Source: Bacteroidales bacterium
GTDB lineage: Bacteria; Bacteroidota; Bacteroidia; Bacteroidales; WCHB1-69
Assembly: GCA_017649855.1 (NCBI GenBank)
Contig: JAGCGA010000040.1
Location: 1 to 64,000, forward strand
Reading direction: 5' to 3'
DNA length: 64,000 nt
In this document: one piece after another, positions 18,463-29,136 of the stretch
How positions within the stretch are numbered: position 1 is the stretch's first letter
Layout: each line of letters starts with the position of its first letter
The notes under the pieces: model-generated
The model's input: only the letters and a program-made list of their open reading frames with translations
Told to the model about the DNA's origin: nothing
Database searches by the model: none
Program-made: the position numbers and the translations under genes

Positions 18463-18501
18463 ATCATCGCGTAACCCTCTATCCGACGGTTACGCGATGA
18501 T
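18463..18501 (+). terminator. 14-bp perfect hairpin between aldolase and porin genes
   Basis: ATCATCGCGTAACC (18463-18476) pairs exactly with 18488-18501, 11-base loop, followed by ATTTTAT. It ends only 11 bp before the porin ATG (18513), so besides terminating aldolase transcripts it would sit in the porin leader if transcription reads through. Confidence 0.7.
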
Positions 18502-18512
18502 ATTTTATAGAC

Positions 18513-20411
18513 ATGAGAAAGATCACGGCATATATCCTGCTCTGGTGCTGCTGTCTGCTGCTGGCAGGCACCCTCCACGCCCAAGAGGCTGACACCACCC
18601 CCACGGACAGCGTCAACGCCTCGTCCGTGTCTCCCGACTATATGCCCGTGCTATACACCCAGTTGCCAACGGAGCAGTATCAGATGCTCGACTATCGCGA
18701 AGTTGACATCAGCATGTTCCACACGCCCCAGACCAACCCGCTGTCGGACCCTTATAACCTGTACCAGTCATTGGGCATCTACTCGCAGGCCCACCAGAAC
18801 ATGCTGTTCCACCTGGAGCCACGCACAGGCTTCTCGATGATCACCCTCCCCTTCCCGCTCTATTTCAGAAGACAACAAGACCTCCGCTACTATGAGGTGG
18901 CCACTTCCTACACCAAGCTCAACTACACCTATGGCATAGAGACCGAGAACAGCTTCCAGGCACTGCACACCCAGAAAGTGAGACAATTCAACTTCACCTT
19001 CGACCTGAACGGATACAGCAACCAAGGATACTTCATCCACCAAGCCACCAACATGTTCACCATGAATGTGTTCGGACATTACCAAACTCCCAAGAACCGT
19101 TATGGCGTCTTCGTTTCCTACCTGCTCAACCATGGCAAATTTGCCGAGAATGGCGGCCTGACCGACCATGCAGCCTTCGCCGAACGGAAACCCATGTCCG
19201 CCAACCCCATGGAAGATCTCGGAAGGTACAGTGTACTTTTCAGCAATGCATCCACCCTCATCAACACTCACGACACCTATCTGATGCAGTATTTGAACCT
19301 GGAAAACAAAAAAGGCTTCTATTTCGGAACCTTCACCCACACCTTTCAGTTCAACAGAATCAACAGTCTGTTTTACGACCATGACCTCAACAACGACTTC
19401 TATCAAAACCAATACTATATCAACACGGACACCACCCGCGACACCATCTGCTACAACAGCATCTCCAATGCCCTGCAGTGGTCCAATTACCGTCCTTTTG
19501 ACACTGTCAGCAGTCAAAACTACTTCTTCCGCATTGCTGGTGGCGCCCGCCATGAATATGTAGGAGCGCTCATGCCCTATTATCGTGGCAACACCCTGAC
19601 CGTGTTCGCCCGCACGAACATCCGTCTTTTCAGTGTCTGGGACATCTTCGGCGGCATCTCCTACTCCTTCTTCGGATACAACAAAAACGATGCTCATGCC
19701 TACGCCAAGGCCACTTTTGCCATCAACCGACGAACCCGTCACCATCTTGGCTTCACGGCGGACTTCTACCGTGTATCGCCCGACTATTTCTACAGTTATT
19801 ACATTGGCAACAACAGCCTCTGGTACAACGACTGGCCCAAGCAGAACAACCTCAAGCTCAGCGCCTATTGGACCCGGAAAGACTACAAGGTGAGCTTTAA
19901 CTACTACATGATGCATCACTACATTTTCCTCAACAGCCAATACGTTCCCGAGATGTCCAAAGCCGGGATCAGTATCATACAGTTGCAAGCAGAGGCACCC
20001 GTCCGGATCCAGAATTTCTATTTGGATGTCTATATGGCCTTGCAGCATGCCACCCAATCCGACATTTCGTTGCCGCTCTTTGCCGGCAAGCTGTCAACCG
20101 GCTACTGTTTCCGCATCTTCAAAAAAAGACTCAACATCCAGTTGGGAGGCGATTTGATGTTCAACACCTCCTATTATGCTGACGGCTATAATCCCTTACT
20201 GCACCAATTCTATCATCAGGAAGAGATCAAGTTGGGCAACTATCTGTACTTCGACCTGCATCTTTCCTTCCGTGTGAAGCGCATCTCCTTCTTTGTCAGA
20301 GGAGGCAACCTCTTGGCGGGGCTGATGGGCTTCCGATACGTCACCACGCCCAGTTATCCAATGCAGGCGCAGAATTTAAGGGTGGGCATCAACTGGCGTT
20401 TTTATGACTAA
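18513..20411 (+). CDS. putative porin (Porin_10 family outer-membrane barrel)
   Basis: 632 residues with a signal peptide (about 1-24, ending LHAQ). The mature protein alternates aromatic-rich amphipathic strands (e.g. YTKLNYTYGIETENSF, NFTFDLNGYSNQGYF) and ends in an aromatic-containing strand (GINWRFYD), as outer-membrane barrels do. Sequence style and size fit Porin_10, a Bacteroidota family placed in the outer membrane; what passes through it is unknown. There is no visible TAnnTTTG box in the 63 bp before it; a strong hairpin sits 11 bp before the start. Fumarase follows after 26 bp. Confidence 0.78.
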   Translation: MRKITAYILLWCCCLLLAGTLHAQEADTTPTDSVNASSVSPDYMPVLYTQLPTEQYQMLDYREVDISMFHTPQTNPLSDPYNLYQSLGIYSQAHQNMLFHLEPRTGFSMITLPFPLYFRRQQDLRYYEVATSYTKLNYTYGIETENSFQALHTQKVRQFNFTFDLNGYSNQGYFIHQATNMFTMNVFGHYQTPKNRYGVFVSYLLNHGKFAENGGLTDHAAFAERKPMSANPMEDLGRYSVLFSNASTLINTHDTYLMQYLNLENKKGFYFGTFTHTFQFNRINSLFYDHDLNNDFYQNQYYINTDTTRDTICYNSISNALQWSNYRPFDTVSSQNYFFRIAGGARHEYVGALMPYYRGNTLTVFARTNIRLFSVWDIFGGISYSFFGYNKNDAHAYAKATFAINRRTRHHLGFTADFYRVSPDYFYSYYIGNNSLWYNDWPKQNNLKLSAYWTRKDYKVSFNYYMMHHYIFLNSQYVPEMSKAGISIIQLQAEAPVRIQNFYLDVYMALQHATQSDISLPLFAGKLSTGYCFRIFKKRLNIQLGGDLMFNTSYYADGYNPLLHQFYHQEEIKLGNYLYFDLHLSFRVKRISFFVRGGNLLAGLMGFRYVTTPSYPMQAQNLRVGINWRFYD

Positions 20412-20437
20412 CATTACAACCTTTAATATTTCAAAAA

Positions 20438-21804
<1,367 letters not shown>

Positions 21805-21808
<4 letters not shown>

Positions 21809-21846
21809 TCAGTGATTAGTGAACAGTGATCTGTGATCAGTTAGAA
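21805..21846. repeat. GTGATCA heptamer repeat overlapping the fumC stop
   Basis: Five tandem 7-bp units (GTGATCA, GTGATTA, GTGAACA, GTGATCT, GTGATCA) and a degenerate sixth (GTTAGAA). The period is exactly 7. The fumC stop TGA (21806-21808) is bases 2-4 of unit 1. Confidence 0.85.
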
Positions 21847-21854
21847 GTCAAGAA

Positions 21855-21875
21855 TTGAAAATTGAAAATTGAAAA
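21855..21875. repeat. TTGAAAA heptamer repeat
   Basis: Three exact tandem copies of TTGAAAA in the fumC-prsW gap, followed by a degenerate TTAAAAA. Confidence 0.8.
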
Positions 21876-21907
21876 TTAAAAATAAGCAGTTAAGAGGATA
21901 AGAGGGT

Positions 21908-21955
21908 TTAGTTACTTAGTTACTTAGTTTCTTAGTTTCTTAATTACTTAGTTCC
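21908..21955. repeat. TTAGTTAC octamer repeat
   Basis: Six tandem 8-bp units (TTAGTTAC twice, TTAGTTTC twice, TTAATTAC, TTAGTTCC) with no slippage. Confidence 0.85.
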
Positions 21956-21965
21956 TTTTATCGGT

Positions 21966-22022
21966 CAAAGTTAAAGTTCAAAGTCAAAGTTCAAAGTTCA
22001 AAGTCAAAGTCAAAGTTAAAGT
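21966..22022. repeat. CAAAGTT/CAAAGT mixed repeat
   Basis: About nine units alternating 7-bp CAAAGTT and 6-bp CAAAGT (two with the C lost), ending 10 bp before the PrsW start. It is the reverse complement of the CTTTGAA-type repeat upstream of murA. Confidence 0.8.
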
Positions 22023-22031
22023 CAACGTCCC

Positions 22032-22712
22032 ATGTCCACCATCCTCATCGCCTCGCTGCTGCCGGTAGTCATCCTGATGGCCTACATCTATGCAAAGGAC
22101 AGATACAAGAAAGAGCCTTTCTCCATGATCCTCAAGGCACTGATAGGAGGTGCGTTGGCCGGCCTCTTGGATGTCTTGTTGCTCTCCCTCACGGGACTGG
22201 GCAGCATTCAGTTCTACGACCCTTTGATCAACTCAGCCTACATGGCGTTCGGCCTTGCCGGTCTTCCCGAAGAGCTATGTAAATTCTTCTTCCTGTATCT
22301 CTTCATCTGGCGAAGCCCCTACTTTGACGAATACTATGACGGCGTGGAATACGGAGCCTTCACAGGTCTGGGCTTCGCCGCCTTGGAAAACATCGGCTAT
22401 GTGTCGCAATACGGCCTGCAGGTGGCAGTGTCCCGGGCGTTGTTCGCCGTCCCAGCCCATTGCTTCTTCGGCATCATCATGGGCTACTTCTTCGCTTACG
22501 CCAAATTCAGACCATGGCATCGCAAAAGATACCTGCTGCTTTCATTGTTCCTACCTGTGATCTTCCATGGAATCTATGACTTCTTGCTGATGTACAACAA
22601 CGCCTTGGAAGATGTCCAACTTGGCTACATCCTCTATGCAGGCTGGTTTGTCTTCTTCTTCCTGATGTTCCGCTTTGCGAAGAAGAGGCTCCACAAGATG
22701 ATCGGCAAATAG
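22032..22712 (+). CDS. PrsW-like intramembrane metalloprotease
   Basis: 226 residues with about seven hydrophobic segments. The family's active-site motifs are in the right order: EELCKFFF (E-E-x-x-K), GLGFAALENIGY (ExxxY-type), and VPAHCFFGIIMGYFF with the metal-binding His. PrsW of Bacillus cuts an anti-sigma factor; the substrate here is unknown and no anti-sigma gene is adjacent. The gene is preceded by 223 bp of tandem repeats with no recognisable promoter box. Its stop lies 5 bp from the convergent uvrA stop, leaving no room for a terminator. Confidence 0.85.
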   Translation: MSTILIASLLPVVILMAYIYAKDRYKKEPFSMILKALIGGALAGLLDVLLLSLTGLGSIQFYDPLINSAYMAFGLAGLPEELCKFFFLYLFIWRSPYFDEYYDGVEYGAFTGLGFAALENIGYVSQYGLQVAVSRALFAVPAHCFFGIIMGYFFAYAKFRPWHRKRYLLLSLFLPVIFHGIYDFLLMYNNALEDVQLGYILYAGWFVFFFLMFRFAKKRLHKMIGK

Positions 22713-22717
22713 CGGGC

Positions 22718-25549
22718 CTATTTGCCCATTTTCTCCTTCAGCACTTGAGCGGTATAGGAGCGCTTGCGTTCTATCAACTTCTCGGGTGTGCCCTCAAAGA
22801 CCACCTCGCCACCCTTCTCTCCCCCTTCGGGTCCCAGATCAATGATCCAGTCGGCGCACTTGATCAGTTCCGTATTATGCTCAATCACCCAAATGGAGTT
22901 ATTGCGTTCGATAATGCGGTTAAAGGCGGCATAAAGCTTGTTGATATCATGAAAATGCAGGCCAGTGGTAGGCTCGTCGAAGATAAAGAGTTTGTTCTGG
23001 TCCTTGTCTTCCTGCGACAGATAGTAGGCCAGTTTCACACGCTGGGCCTCACCACCGGAGAGTGTGGAGGAGGACTGTCCCAGCACCAGATAGTCGAGGC
23101 CGACCTCTTCCAGAGGAATCAGGCGGCGCAAGATATTCTTGATCACATCGGTCATGGGCAGGGAGCGGAAGAACTCCACCGCCTCCCGGACGGTCATCTG
23201 GAGGATATCATAGATGTTTCTGTCATTGACTTTGATGTCGAGGGCCTCATCCCGGAAGCGTTGGCCATCGCAGGAGGGGCATACCAGCTCCACATCGGCC
23301 ATAAACTGCATGTTGATACGGATCCGGCCCTCGCCTTCGCACTCTTCACAACGGCCGCCAGCCACATTGAAGGAGAAGAACGAGGAGCGGTAGTTACGTT
23401 GTTTGGCCAAGGGCTGCGAGGCAAAGAGCTCCCGGATGTGGTCATACGCCTTGACGTACGTCACAGGGTTGGAGCGGGTGGAACGGCCAATGGGGTCCTG
23501 GTCCACGAAGACGACCTCCCGGATGCGGGTCATATCGGCCTCAATTCGGGAATAGCGCCCCGGCTTCACGCTGCCCTGGTTCAGCATCTTCATCAGTCCC
23601 GGGTAGAGCACGTTGGAGACCAGGCTGCTCTTGCCAGAGCCGCTCACGCCGGTGATGACCACCAGGCACTCCAGCGGAAGCTTCACATCGATATTCTTGA
23701 GGTTATGTTCCTTGGCACCGAACACTTCCACATAGTTACGCCACTTACGGCGCGTCTTGGGTTTGGGGATGGAGAGGCACTCCTCGGGTGCATAACCGCC
23801 GATGATGCCGCGCATATAGGAAGCGGTAAGATTGTCTTTCGTCGCCAGCAACTGGTCAATCGTCCCACTGAACACAACCTCGCCACCATTCTGGCCCGCA
23901 AGAAGGCCAATGTCGATGATATAGTCAGCGGCGCGGATGATGGCATCGTCATGTTCCACGATGACCACGGTATTGCCGATATCGCGAAGATGTTTCAGCA
24001 CGTTGATCAGATTATGGGTGTCGCGGGGGTGCAGGCCGATGCTGGGCTCGTCGAGCACGTAGAGCGAGCCCACCAAGCTACTGCCCAGGGAGGTGGCCAA
24101 GTTGATACGTTGCACCTCACCGCCCGACAGGGTGCCGCATTGCCGCTCCAGCGTCAAGTAGCCGAGGCCCACCTCGTTGAGGACCCCGATACGGTTGGTG
24201 AGTTCCCGCACCAAGAGCTCGGCAATCTTCTTCTCAGCAGCGTTTGCATAGTGGAATTTCTGAAAGAAAACATGCAGATCGGAGAGCTGCATGCTGATCA
24301 GATCCACGATGGTCTTGCCGTTCACGCGCACATAGGAGGCGTCGGGACGCAGACGGTGTCCTTGACAGTCGGGACAGGTCTCGCGGCCGCGATAACGCGC
24401 ACGGAGTACCCGATATTGAATCTTGTAGGCGTTGGCATCCACAAACTGGAAGAACTGCTCAATGCCCTCCACCTGACGAGTCGGATCGCCATGCCAAAGC
24501 AGGTCATACTCCTCCGGGGTCAGGTCCTCGATGGGACAGTGCAAACGAAAGCCTCGCTTGGAAGCCTGACGCATGAAGTAGGTCTTCCACTCCTTCAGGA
24601 CATCCCCATGCCAGCAGGCCACTGCATCCTCCGCGACAGAGAGGGAACGGTCCGGGAACACCAGGTCCGCATCCACACCCTCGATACTGCCGGAGCCGGA
24701 GCAGGTCTTGCAAGCCCCATAGGGGTTGTTGAAACTGAACAGGTTCACGGACGGCTCCTCAAAAAGCATCCCGTCAGCCTCGAAGCGGTTGTTGAACGAC
24801 TTCTGGCTCACCGTGTCTCCCTCCACCTGAATCACACAGGCGCCCTTCCCCTCGTGGAAGGCTGTCTGCAGGGAGTCTTGCAGACGGGTGGCATTGGCCG
24901 ACAGATTGTCCGACTTGAAACGGTCAACGAGCAGGAACATCACATCCACCCGCGTGGCCTTCCGGCCATTGAGGAACTCATCTATCTCGCACAACTTCTT
25001 ATCATAGACCACACGGCTGAAGCCCTGCAGCTTCAACATGCCGAGTTGTTCCACCAGAGTACGGCCCTCGGGGATGGCGATGGGCGACAGCACATAGACT
25101 CTCTTTCCTTCCGGAATGGTCATCACATAGTTGAACACATCCTCCACATAGTCGCGACGCACCTCCTTCCCGCTGACGGGCGAATAGGTGTGGCCGATGC
25201 GGGCGAACAACAGCTTCAGATACTCATATATCTCGGTCACGGTGCCCACGGTGGAGCGGGGATTGTGGGACATGCTGTACTGCTGGATGGCAATAGCCGG
25301 CGGTATGCCTTTCACCGACCTGACCTCGGGCTTGTGCATCTTGCCCATGAACTGCCGGGCGTATGAGCTGAGACTCTCCACATAACGCCGTTGGCCCTCT
25401 GCATAAAGGGTATCAAAAGCCAACGACGACTTTCCAGATCCTGAGAGGCCTGTCACCACCACCAGCGCATTTCGGGGGATATCCACATCGATATTTTTCA
25501 GGTTGTTGACCCTGACACCCCGCAACTCTATCACTTTATCGTTTGCCAT
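22718..25549 (-). CDS. uvrA: excinuclease ABC subunit A
   Basis: 943 residues, the usual UvrA length. It is the damage-sensing ATPase of nucleotide excision repair. Two ABC cassettes are visible: Walker A at [13 protein letters not shown] (about 34-46) and [11 protein letters not shown] in the second half, with signatures [13 protein letters not shown] and [13 protein letters not shown]. Zinc-finger Cys pairs occur at [27 protein letters not shown] and CPSCDGQR. The insertion around [19 protein letters not shown] is as in true UvrA. Bacteroidota often have more than one UvrA-like gene; this one has the DNA-repair features. It lies 58 bp downstream of dciA and is probably read from the same promoter. 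Confidence 0.96.
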   Translation of the reverse strand: MANDKVIELRGVRVNNLKNIDVDIPRNALVVVTGLSGSGKSSLAFDTLYAEGQRRYVESLSSYARQFMGKMHKPEVRSVKGIPPAIAIQQYSMSHNPRSTVGTVTEIYEYLKLLFARIGHTYSPVSGKEVRRDYVEDVFNYVMTIPEGKRVYVLSPIAIPEGRTLVEQLGMLKLQGFSRVVYDKKLCEIDEFLNGRKATRVDVMFLLVDRFKSDNLSANATRLQDSLQTAFHEGKGACVIQVEGDTVSQKSFNNRFEADGMLFEEPSVNLFSFNNPYGACKTCSGSGSIEGVDADLVFPDRSLSVAEDAVACWHGDVLKEWKTYFMRQASKRGFRLHCPIEDLTPEEYDLLWHGDPTRQVEGIEQFFQFVDANAYKIQYRVLRARYRGRETCPDCQGHRLRPDASYVRVNGKTIVDLISMQLSDLHVFFQKFHYANAAEKKIAELLVRELTNRIGVLNEVGLGYLTLERQCGTLSGGEVQRINLATSLGSSLVGSLYVLDEPSIGLHPRDTHNLINVLKHLRDIGNTVVIVEHDDAIIRAADYIIDIGLLAGQNGGEVVFSGTIDQLLATKDNLTASYMRGIIGGYAPEECLSIPKPKTRRKWRNYVEVFGAKEHNLKNIDVKLPLECLVVITGVSGSGKSSLVSNVLYPGLMKMLNQGSVKPGRYSRIEADMTRIREVVFVDQDPIGRSTRSNPVTYVKAYDHIRELFASQPLAKQRNYRSSFFSFNVAGGRCEECEGEGRIRINMQFMADVELVCPSCDGQRFRDEALDIKVNDRNIYDILQMTVREAVEFFRSLPMTDVIKNILRRLIPLEEVGLDYLVLGQSSSTLSGGEAQRVKLAYYLSQEDKDQNKLFIFDEPTTGLHFHDINKLYAAFNRIIERNNSIWVIEHNTELIKCADWIIDLGPEGGEKGGEVVFEGTPEKLIERKRSYTAQVLKEKMGK

Positions 25550-25607
25550 CTTCCGTTTTTATCCGTTTATTAAGCTATATCATATCATCTTGCCAAGTGA
25601 CAACCCA

Positions 25608-25898
25608 TCACACAAAAAGGATATCCTTGATGACAGGAAAGGCATAATCGGCATTGATACGGTTCAGGATGTTCGTTTTCTGACCCATCAGTTCAAAGCG
25701 CAAGGCGGCATTGGTCACCTTGACGCGCATGACACCGTTGATGACCGACTGGCAGGTGGAATACCTGGCACAGGCATCTCCGACATATTGCGGCCAATTT
25801 TCCATCACGATCCGTTCGGCATACAACTGCTGCTTGCCGTTTTTCTGCACGAACTTCTGCAATAACTCTTTGACTGAATGCGTATTATCAGATTTCAT
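25608..25898 (-). CDS. dciA: DciA-like (DUF721) replicative-helicase loader
   Basis: 96 residues, a typical short DUF721 protein: an N-terminal helix ([12 protein letters not shown]), the ENWPQYVGD motif and a K-homology-like C-terminal half ending in [16 protein letters not shown]. DciA is the ancestral loader of DnaB in bacteria that lack the phage-derived DnaC/DnaI; dnaB itself is at 45992 here. It starts in a symmetric divergent promoter shared with trpS (25920-25958) and is followed by uvrA. Confidence 0.86.
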   Translation of the reverse strand: MKSDNTHSVKELLQKFVQKNGKQQLYAERIVMENWPQYVGDACARYSTCQSVINGVMRVKVTNAALRFELMGQKTNILNRINADYAFPVIKDILFV

Positions 25899-25919
25899 CC
25901 CTCTTAAAATTCAAGACGG

Positions 25920-25958
25920 CAAATATACAAAAATGGAGCCAGTTTTTGTGTATATTTG
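25920..25958. promoter_or_regulatory. palindromic divergent promoter of dciA and trpS
   Basis: CAAATATA at 25920-25927 reads as a TATATTTG -7 box toward dciA, and TATATTTG at 25951-25958 is the -7 box toward trpS. The arms continue as ACAAAAA / TTTTTGTG, so the 39 bp form an inverted repeat with one 2-bp indel. Each -33 region must fall over the other's -7 region. Confidence 0.65.
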
Positions 25959-25980
25959 CGGCCTGAAAAAAATATATACT

Positions 25981-26976
25981 ATGGATACTGTTGTTAGCGG
26001 CATCAGGCCGACTGGATTATTACATTTGGGCAATTATTTCGGAGCCCTCAGAAACTTTATCAAGATGCAGGAGGAGGCGCGTTGTTTCTTTTTCATCGCA
26101 GACTATCACTCCCTCACCACGCATCCCACCCCTACGGATCTGCAAACCAACGTCAAGAATGTGCTGATTGACTACATTGCCGCAGGACTGGACCCGGAGA
26201 AGGCCACCATCTATGTGCAGAGCGACGTTCCGGAAGTGTGCGAGCTCAGCCTGCTGTTGTCGATGAATGTCTACATCGGCGAGTTGCAGCGTGTGGCATC
26301 GTTCAAGGAGAAGGTGCGCCGCCAGCCGCAGAATGTGAATGCAGGCCTGCTCAACTACCCTGTGCTGATGGCTGCCGACATCCTGCTGCACCGAGCCGAC
26401 AAGGTGCCCGTGGGCAAAGACCAGGAACAGCATCTGGAGATGACCCGCGACTTTGCGCAACGGTTCAACCATATCTACAAGCATGAGTACTTCAAGCTGC
26501 CTGTGGCTTACAACTTCGGCAACGAGCTGGTCAAGATCCCCGGACTCGATGGTTCCACCAAGATGTCCAAGTCCGACAACGAAGGCTCTTGCATCTATCT
26601 GGCCGACGCGCCCGAGGTGGTCCGCAAGAAGGTGATGAAAGCCGTCTCCGACAGCGGTCCCACCGAGCCGGGCCAGCCCAAGTCGCAGGCTGTGGAGAAC
26701 CTCTTCCAGCTGATGAAGGCCGTCTCCGCCCCCGACACCCTGCAGTATTTCGAAGACCAGTACCAGAAGTGTGCCATCCGTTATGGCGACATGAAGAAAC
26801 AGCTGGCCGCGGACATGATTGCCTTTATCCAGCCCATCTACGAACGCATCCAGGAGTTGCGTTCCAAAGACGACTATATCAGCAAAGTGGCCAGGATGGG
26901 TGCTGAGCGGGCGCGCGAGAGTGCCGCCAAGACCGTCCGGGAAGTACGTGAAATTATCGGATTCAAACCCTTATAG
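25981..26976 (+). CDS. trpS: tryptophanyl-tRNA synthetase
   Basis: 331 residues from ATG 25981 (MDTVVSGIRPTG), the normal start for class I TrpRS; the open frame reaches further upstream but crosses the dciA gene and promoter. It charges tRNA-Trp with tryptophan in the cytosol. The HIGH-like motif is TGLLHLGNY (11-19), and KMSKS is at 194-198 in GSTKMSKSDNE. Other family blocks (VYIGELQRV, PVGKDQEQHLEMTRD) are intact. The vWA membrane-protein gene starts 3 bp after its stop, so the two are in one operon. Confidence 0.97.
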   Translation: MDTVVSGIRPTGLLHLGNYFGALRNFIKMQEEARCFFFIADYHSLTTHPTPTDLQTNVKNVLIDYIAAGLDPEKATIYVQSDVPEVCELSLLLSMNVYIGELQRVASFKEKVRRQPQNVNAGLLNYPVLMAADILLHRADKVPVGKDQEQHLEMTRDFAQRFNHIYKHEYFKLPVAYNFGNELVKIPGLDGSTKMSKSDNEGSCIYLADAPEVVRKKVMKAVSDSGPTEPGQPKSQAVENLFQLMKAVSAPDTLQYFEDQYQKCAIRYGDMKKQLAADMIAFIQPIYERIQELRSKDDYISKVARMGAERARESAAKTVREVREIIGFKPL

Positions 26977-26979
26977 ACC

Positions 26980-29076
26980 ATGTCATTACTGGCAGAACAC
27001 TCCCTTTGGCTGATACCAGTTGCCATCGCCTTGGGCGTCGGATACGCGCTCTTCCTCTATTTCCGCAACCACAACATCGAGTTCGAAAAGGGGCATCGTA
27101 TCGCCATGGCCTCCCTGCGTGGCTTGGCTGTGACCCTCATGGCCCTGCTGCTGATGTCTCCCATGCTGAAACGGACCGTCAAGGAGACCGACAAGCCCGT
27201 GGTCATCGTGGCGGTGGACAACAGCGAGTCGCTGCGCGCCGCCCCAGACTCAAGTTTCTACCTCAAGGACTATGCCGCCCGCGTGGGCGAACTCATCGCC
27301 GACATCGGCTCCCAGTACGAAGTCAAGACCTATCTGGTGGGTGACGAGAATCGACTCACCCCCGAGAACGAAGCCTTACAGATTCCGTTAAACGACAAAT
27401 CCACCAACCTCTCCTCCCTTTTCGAAGAGATGGAGATGCTCTACGCCAACCGCAATGTGGGCGCGGTGGTCATGCTCAGCGACGGCATCTACAACACCGG
27501 GGCCAACCCCTACTACCGGGCTGAGAAGGTGAAATACCCCGTCTATACGGTCGGCTTGGGCAGCCCAGAACTGAGCACCGACCTGCTCATCGCCGGCGTG
27601 GACTACAACAAGCAGGCCCTCAAGGGCAACTTCTTCCCCGTGGAGATCAAGGTGGCCGCCAACAAACTGGCCGGCAAACGCGCCGAACTGACCGTCTCTG
27701 AAAACGGCAACACCATCCTCACCAAGTCCATCCAGATCAGTGGCAAGCAACATTTCGAGACTGTCAAGCTCAGCATCGAGGCCAAGAATTCCGGTCTCCA
27801 CGGCTACACCATCGATCTGACCGAGCTGGACGGCGAAGTGACCTACAAGAACAACCACACCAAGTTCTACGTGGAGGTCATCGAACAACGCGACAAGATA
27901 GCCATCGTCTATCAGTCGCCCCACCCCGACGTGGCTGCCATCAAGGAGGCGCTGGAGCAGACCGACAGCTATGAGGTCACCGTTTCCTCCATCGACCAAT
28001 TCAATGGGACACCTTCCGACTACAGCCTCTTCATCCTGCACCAGCTGCCCGCCATTGGACAATCGGCAGCCAACCTGCTGACACAAATCCGGAAAGGCGG
28101 CATCTCCACGCTCTACATTTTAGGTCCTAAAAGCGACCTCAACAGCTTCAGCGGACTCAACAGCGGTGTCTCCATCACACAATCCAAAGCCCTGACCAAC
28201 CAGGCAGTACCTGTCTATAACGAGAACTTCACCAGCTTTTCCTTTTCCGAGGAGACACGCCAGCTGATGGGACGTTTCCCTCCCGTCAAGACCGTCTTCG
28301 GCACCTATAAGACAGCCGTGTCGGCCAACGTGTTCCTCTATCAGAAAGTCAGCGGCGTGGACACCAAATATCCGCTCATCGCCTTCAACGAAAACAGCGG
28401 CGTTCGCACGGGCGTCATCACCGGCTCTGGCATCTGGCAGTGGAAGCTATACAACTTTATGTATAAGGAGAACCATGATGCCTTCAACGAGATCATCAAC
28501 AAGACAGCGCTCTACCTAGCCTCCCGTACTGACAAGAGCCAGTTCCGGGTGCAACACGCACAGGTATTCCGCGAGAACAGCGACGTGGAGTTCACGGCCG
28601 AGCTATACAACGACAGCTACGAGCTGATCAACGAGCCGGATGTCAAGATGAGCATCAAGGGTCATGGCGACACCACCTACGAGGCCCAGTTCTCCAAGCA
28701 GAACAACGGCTACTACCTGAACGTCGGCGAGCTGCCTACGGGCACCTACCAGTGGACCGCCACCACCCAGTCGGGCAACAAGAAATTCTCCAAGAGCGGA
28801 CAGTTCACCGTCCAGGAGGTCATGTTGGAGACTGCCAACCTCATTGCGGACCACGACCTGCTGAAGAGCATCTCTACCGCCACCAACGGTCAGTTCTTCA
28901 CGCGGGACCAGATGAAAGAGGTGGCCAAAGCCATCAAGGCTAACGAGAACATCAAGACCATCGCCACCTACAAGAAACGCTACAAGATGCTGCTCAGCTC
29001 TCCCTGGTACCTAGGCGCCATCCTGCTACTGCTCGGCGTGGAATGGTTCTTGAGAAAGTTGAACGGAGGATACTGA
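26980..29076 (+). CDS. vWA-fold membrane protein, Bat/CoxE-style
   Basis: 698 residues. Two transmembrane helices at the N-terminus (about 9-29 and 41-62) and one at the C-terminus (about 674-692, before RKLNGGY) enclose a large extracytoplasmic part. The latter begins with a von Willebrand A-like domain whose MIDAS reads VAVDNSESL (D-x-S-x-S) and VVMLSDGIYNTG. A middle domain and beta-rich segments follow. Such proteins accompany DUF58 and MoxR genes in Bat clusters; here the DUF58 gene is 19 kb away (7445), and the next gene is DUF4159, another frequent companion. It starts 3 bp after trpS. The 3' gap is filled by heptamers. Confidence 0.8.
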   Translation: MSLLAEHSLWLIPVAIALGVGYALFLYFRNHNIEFEKGHRIAMASLRGLAVTLMALLLMSPMLKRTVKETDKPVVIVAVDNSESLRAAPDSSFYLKDYAARVGELIADIGSQYEVKTYLVGDENRLTPENEALQIPLNDKSTNLSSLFEEMEMLYANRNVGAVVMLSDGIYNTGANPYYRAEKVKYPVYTVGLGSPELSTDLLIAGVDYNKQALKGNFFPVEIKVAANKLAGKRAELTVSENGNTILTKSIQISGKQHFETVKLSIEAKNSGLHGYTIDLTELDGEVTYKNNHTKFYVEVIEQRDKIAIVYQSPHPDVAAIKEALEQTDSYEVTVSSIDQFNGTPSDYSLFILHQLPAIGQSAANLLTQIRKGGISTLYILGPKSDLNSFSGLNSGVSITQSKALTNQAVPVYNENFTSFSFSEETRQLMGRFPPVKTVFGTYKTAVSANVFLYQKVSGVDTKYPLIAFNENSGVRTGVITGSGIWQWKLYNFMYKENHDAFNEIINKTALYLASRTDKSQFRVQHAQVFRENSDVEFTAELYNDSYELINEPDVKMSIKGHGDTTYEAQFSKQNNGYYLNVGELPTGTYQWTATTQSGNKKFSKSGQFTVQEVMLETANLIADHDLLKSISTATNGQFFTRDQMKEVAKAIKANENIKTIATYKKRYKMLLSSPWYLGAILLLLGVEWFLRKLNGGY

Positions 29077-29080
29077 GAGG

Positions 29081-29136
29081 AGTTAATAGTTAAGAGTTAA
29101 GAGTTAATAGTTAAGAGTTAAAAGTTAATAGTTATA
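29081..29136. repeat. AGTTAAN heptamer repeat abutting a start codon
   Basis: Eight tandem units of exactly 7 bp (AGTTAAT, AGTTAAG, AGTTAAG, AGTTAAT, AGTTAAG, AGTTAAA, AGTTAAT, AGTTATA). The last base of unit 8 is immediately followed by the ATG at 29137, and the first unit begins 5 bp after the upstream stop. Confidence 0.9.

Noticed and set aside
18768..20057. 429-codon minus-strand frame inside the porin gene
   Set aside because: Mirror of the porin coding sequence, Val/Gly-rich without domains.
22745..25366. 873-codon open frame on the plus strand across uvrA
   Set aside because: It is the antisense shadow of the uvrA gene; its translation shows no family features and the uvrA frame has all motifs.
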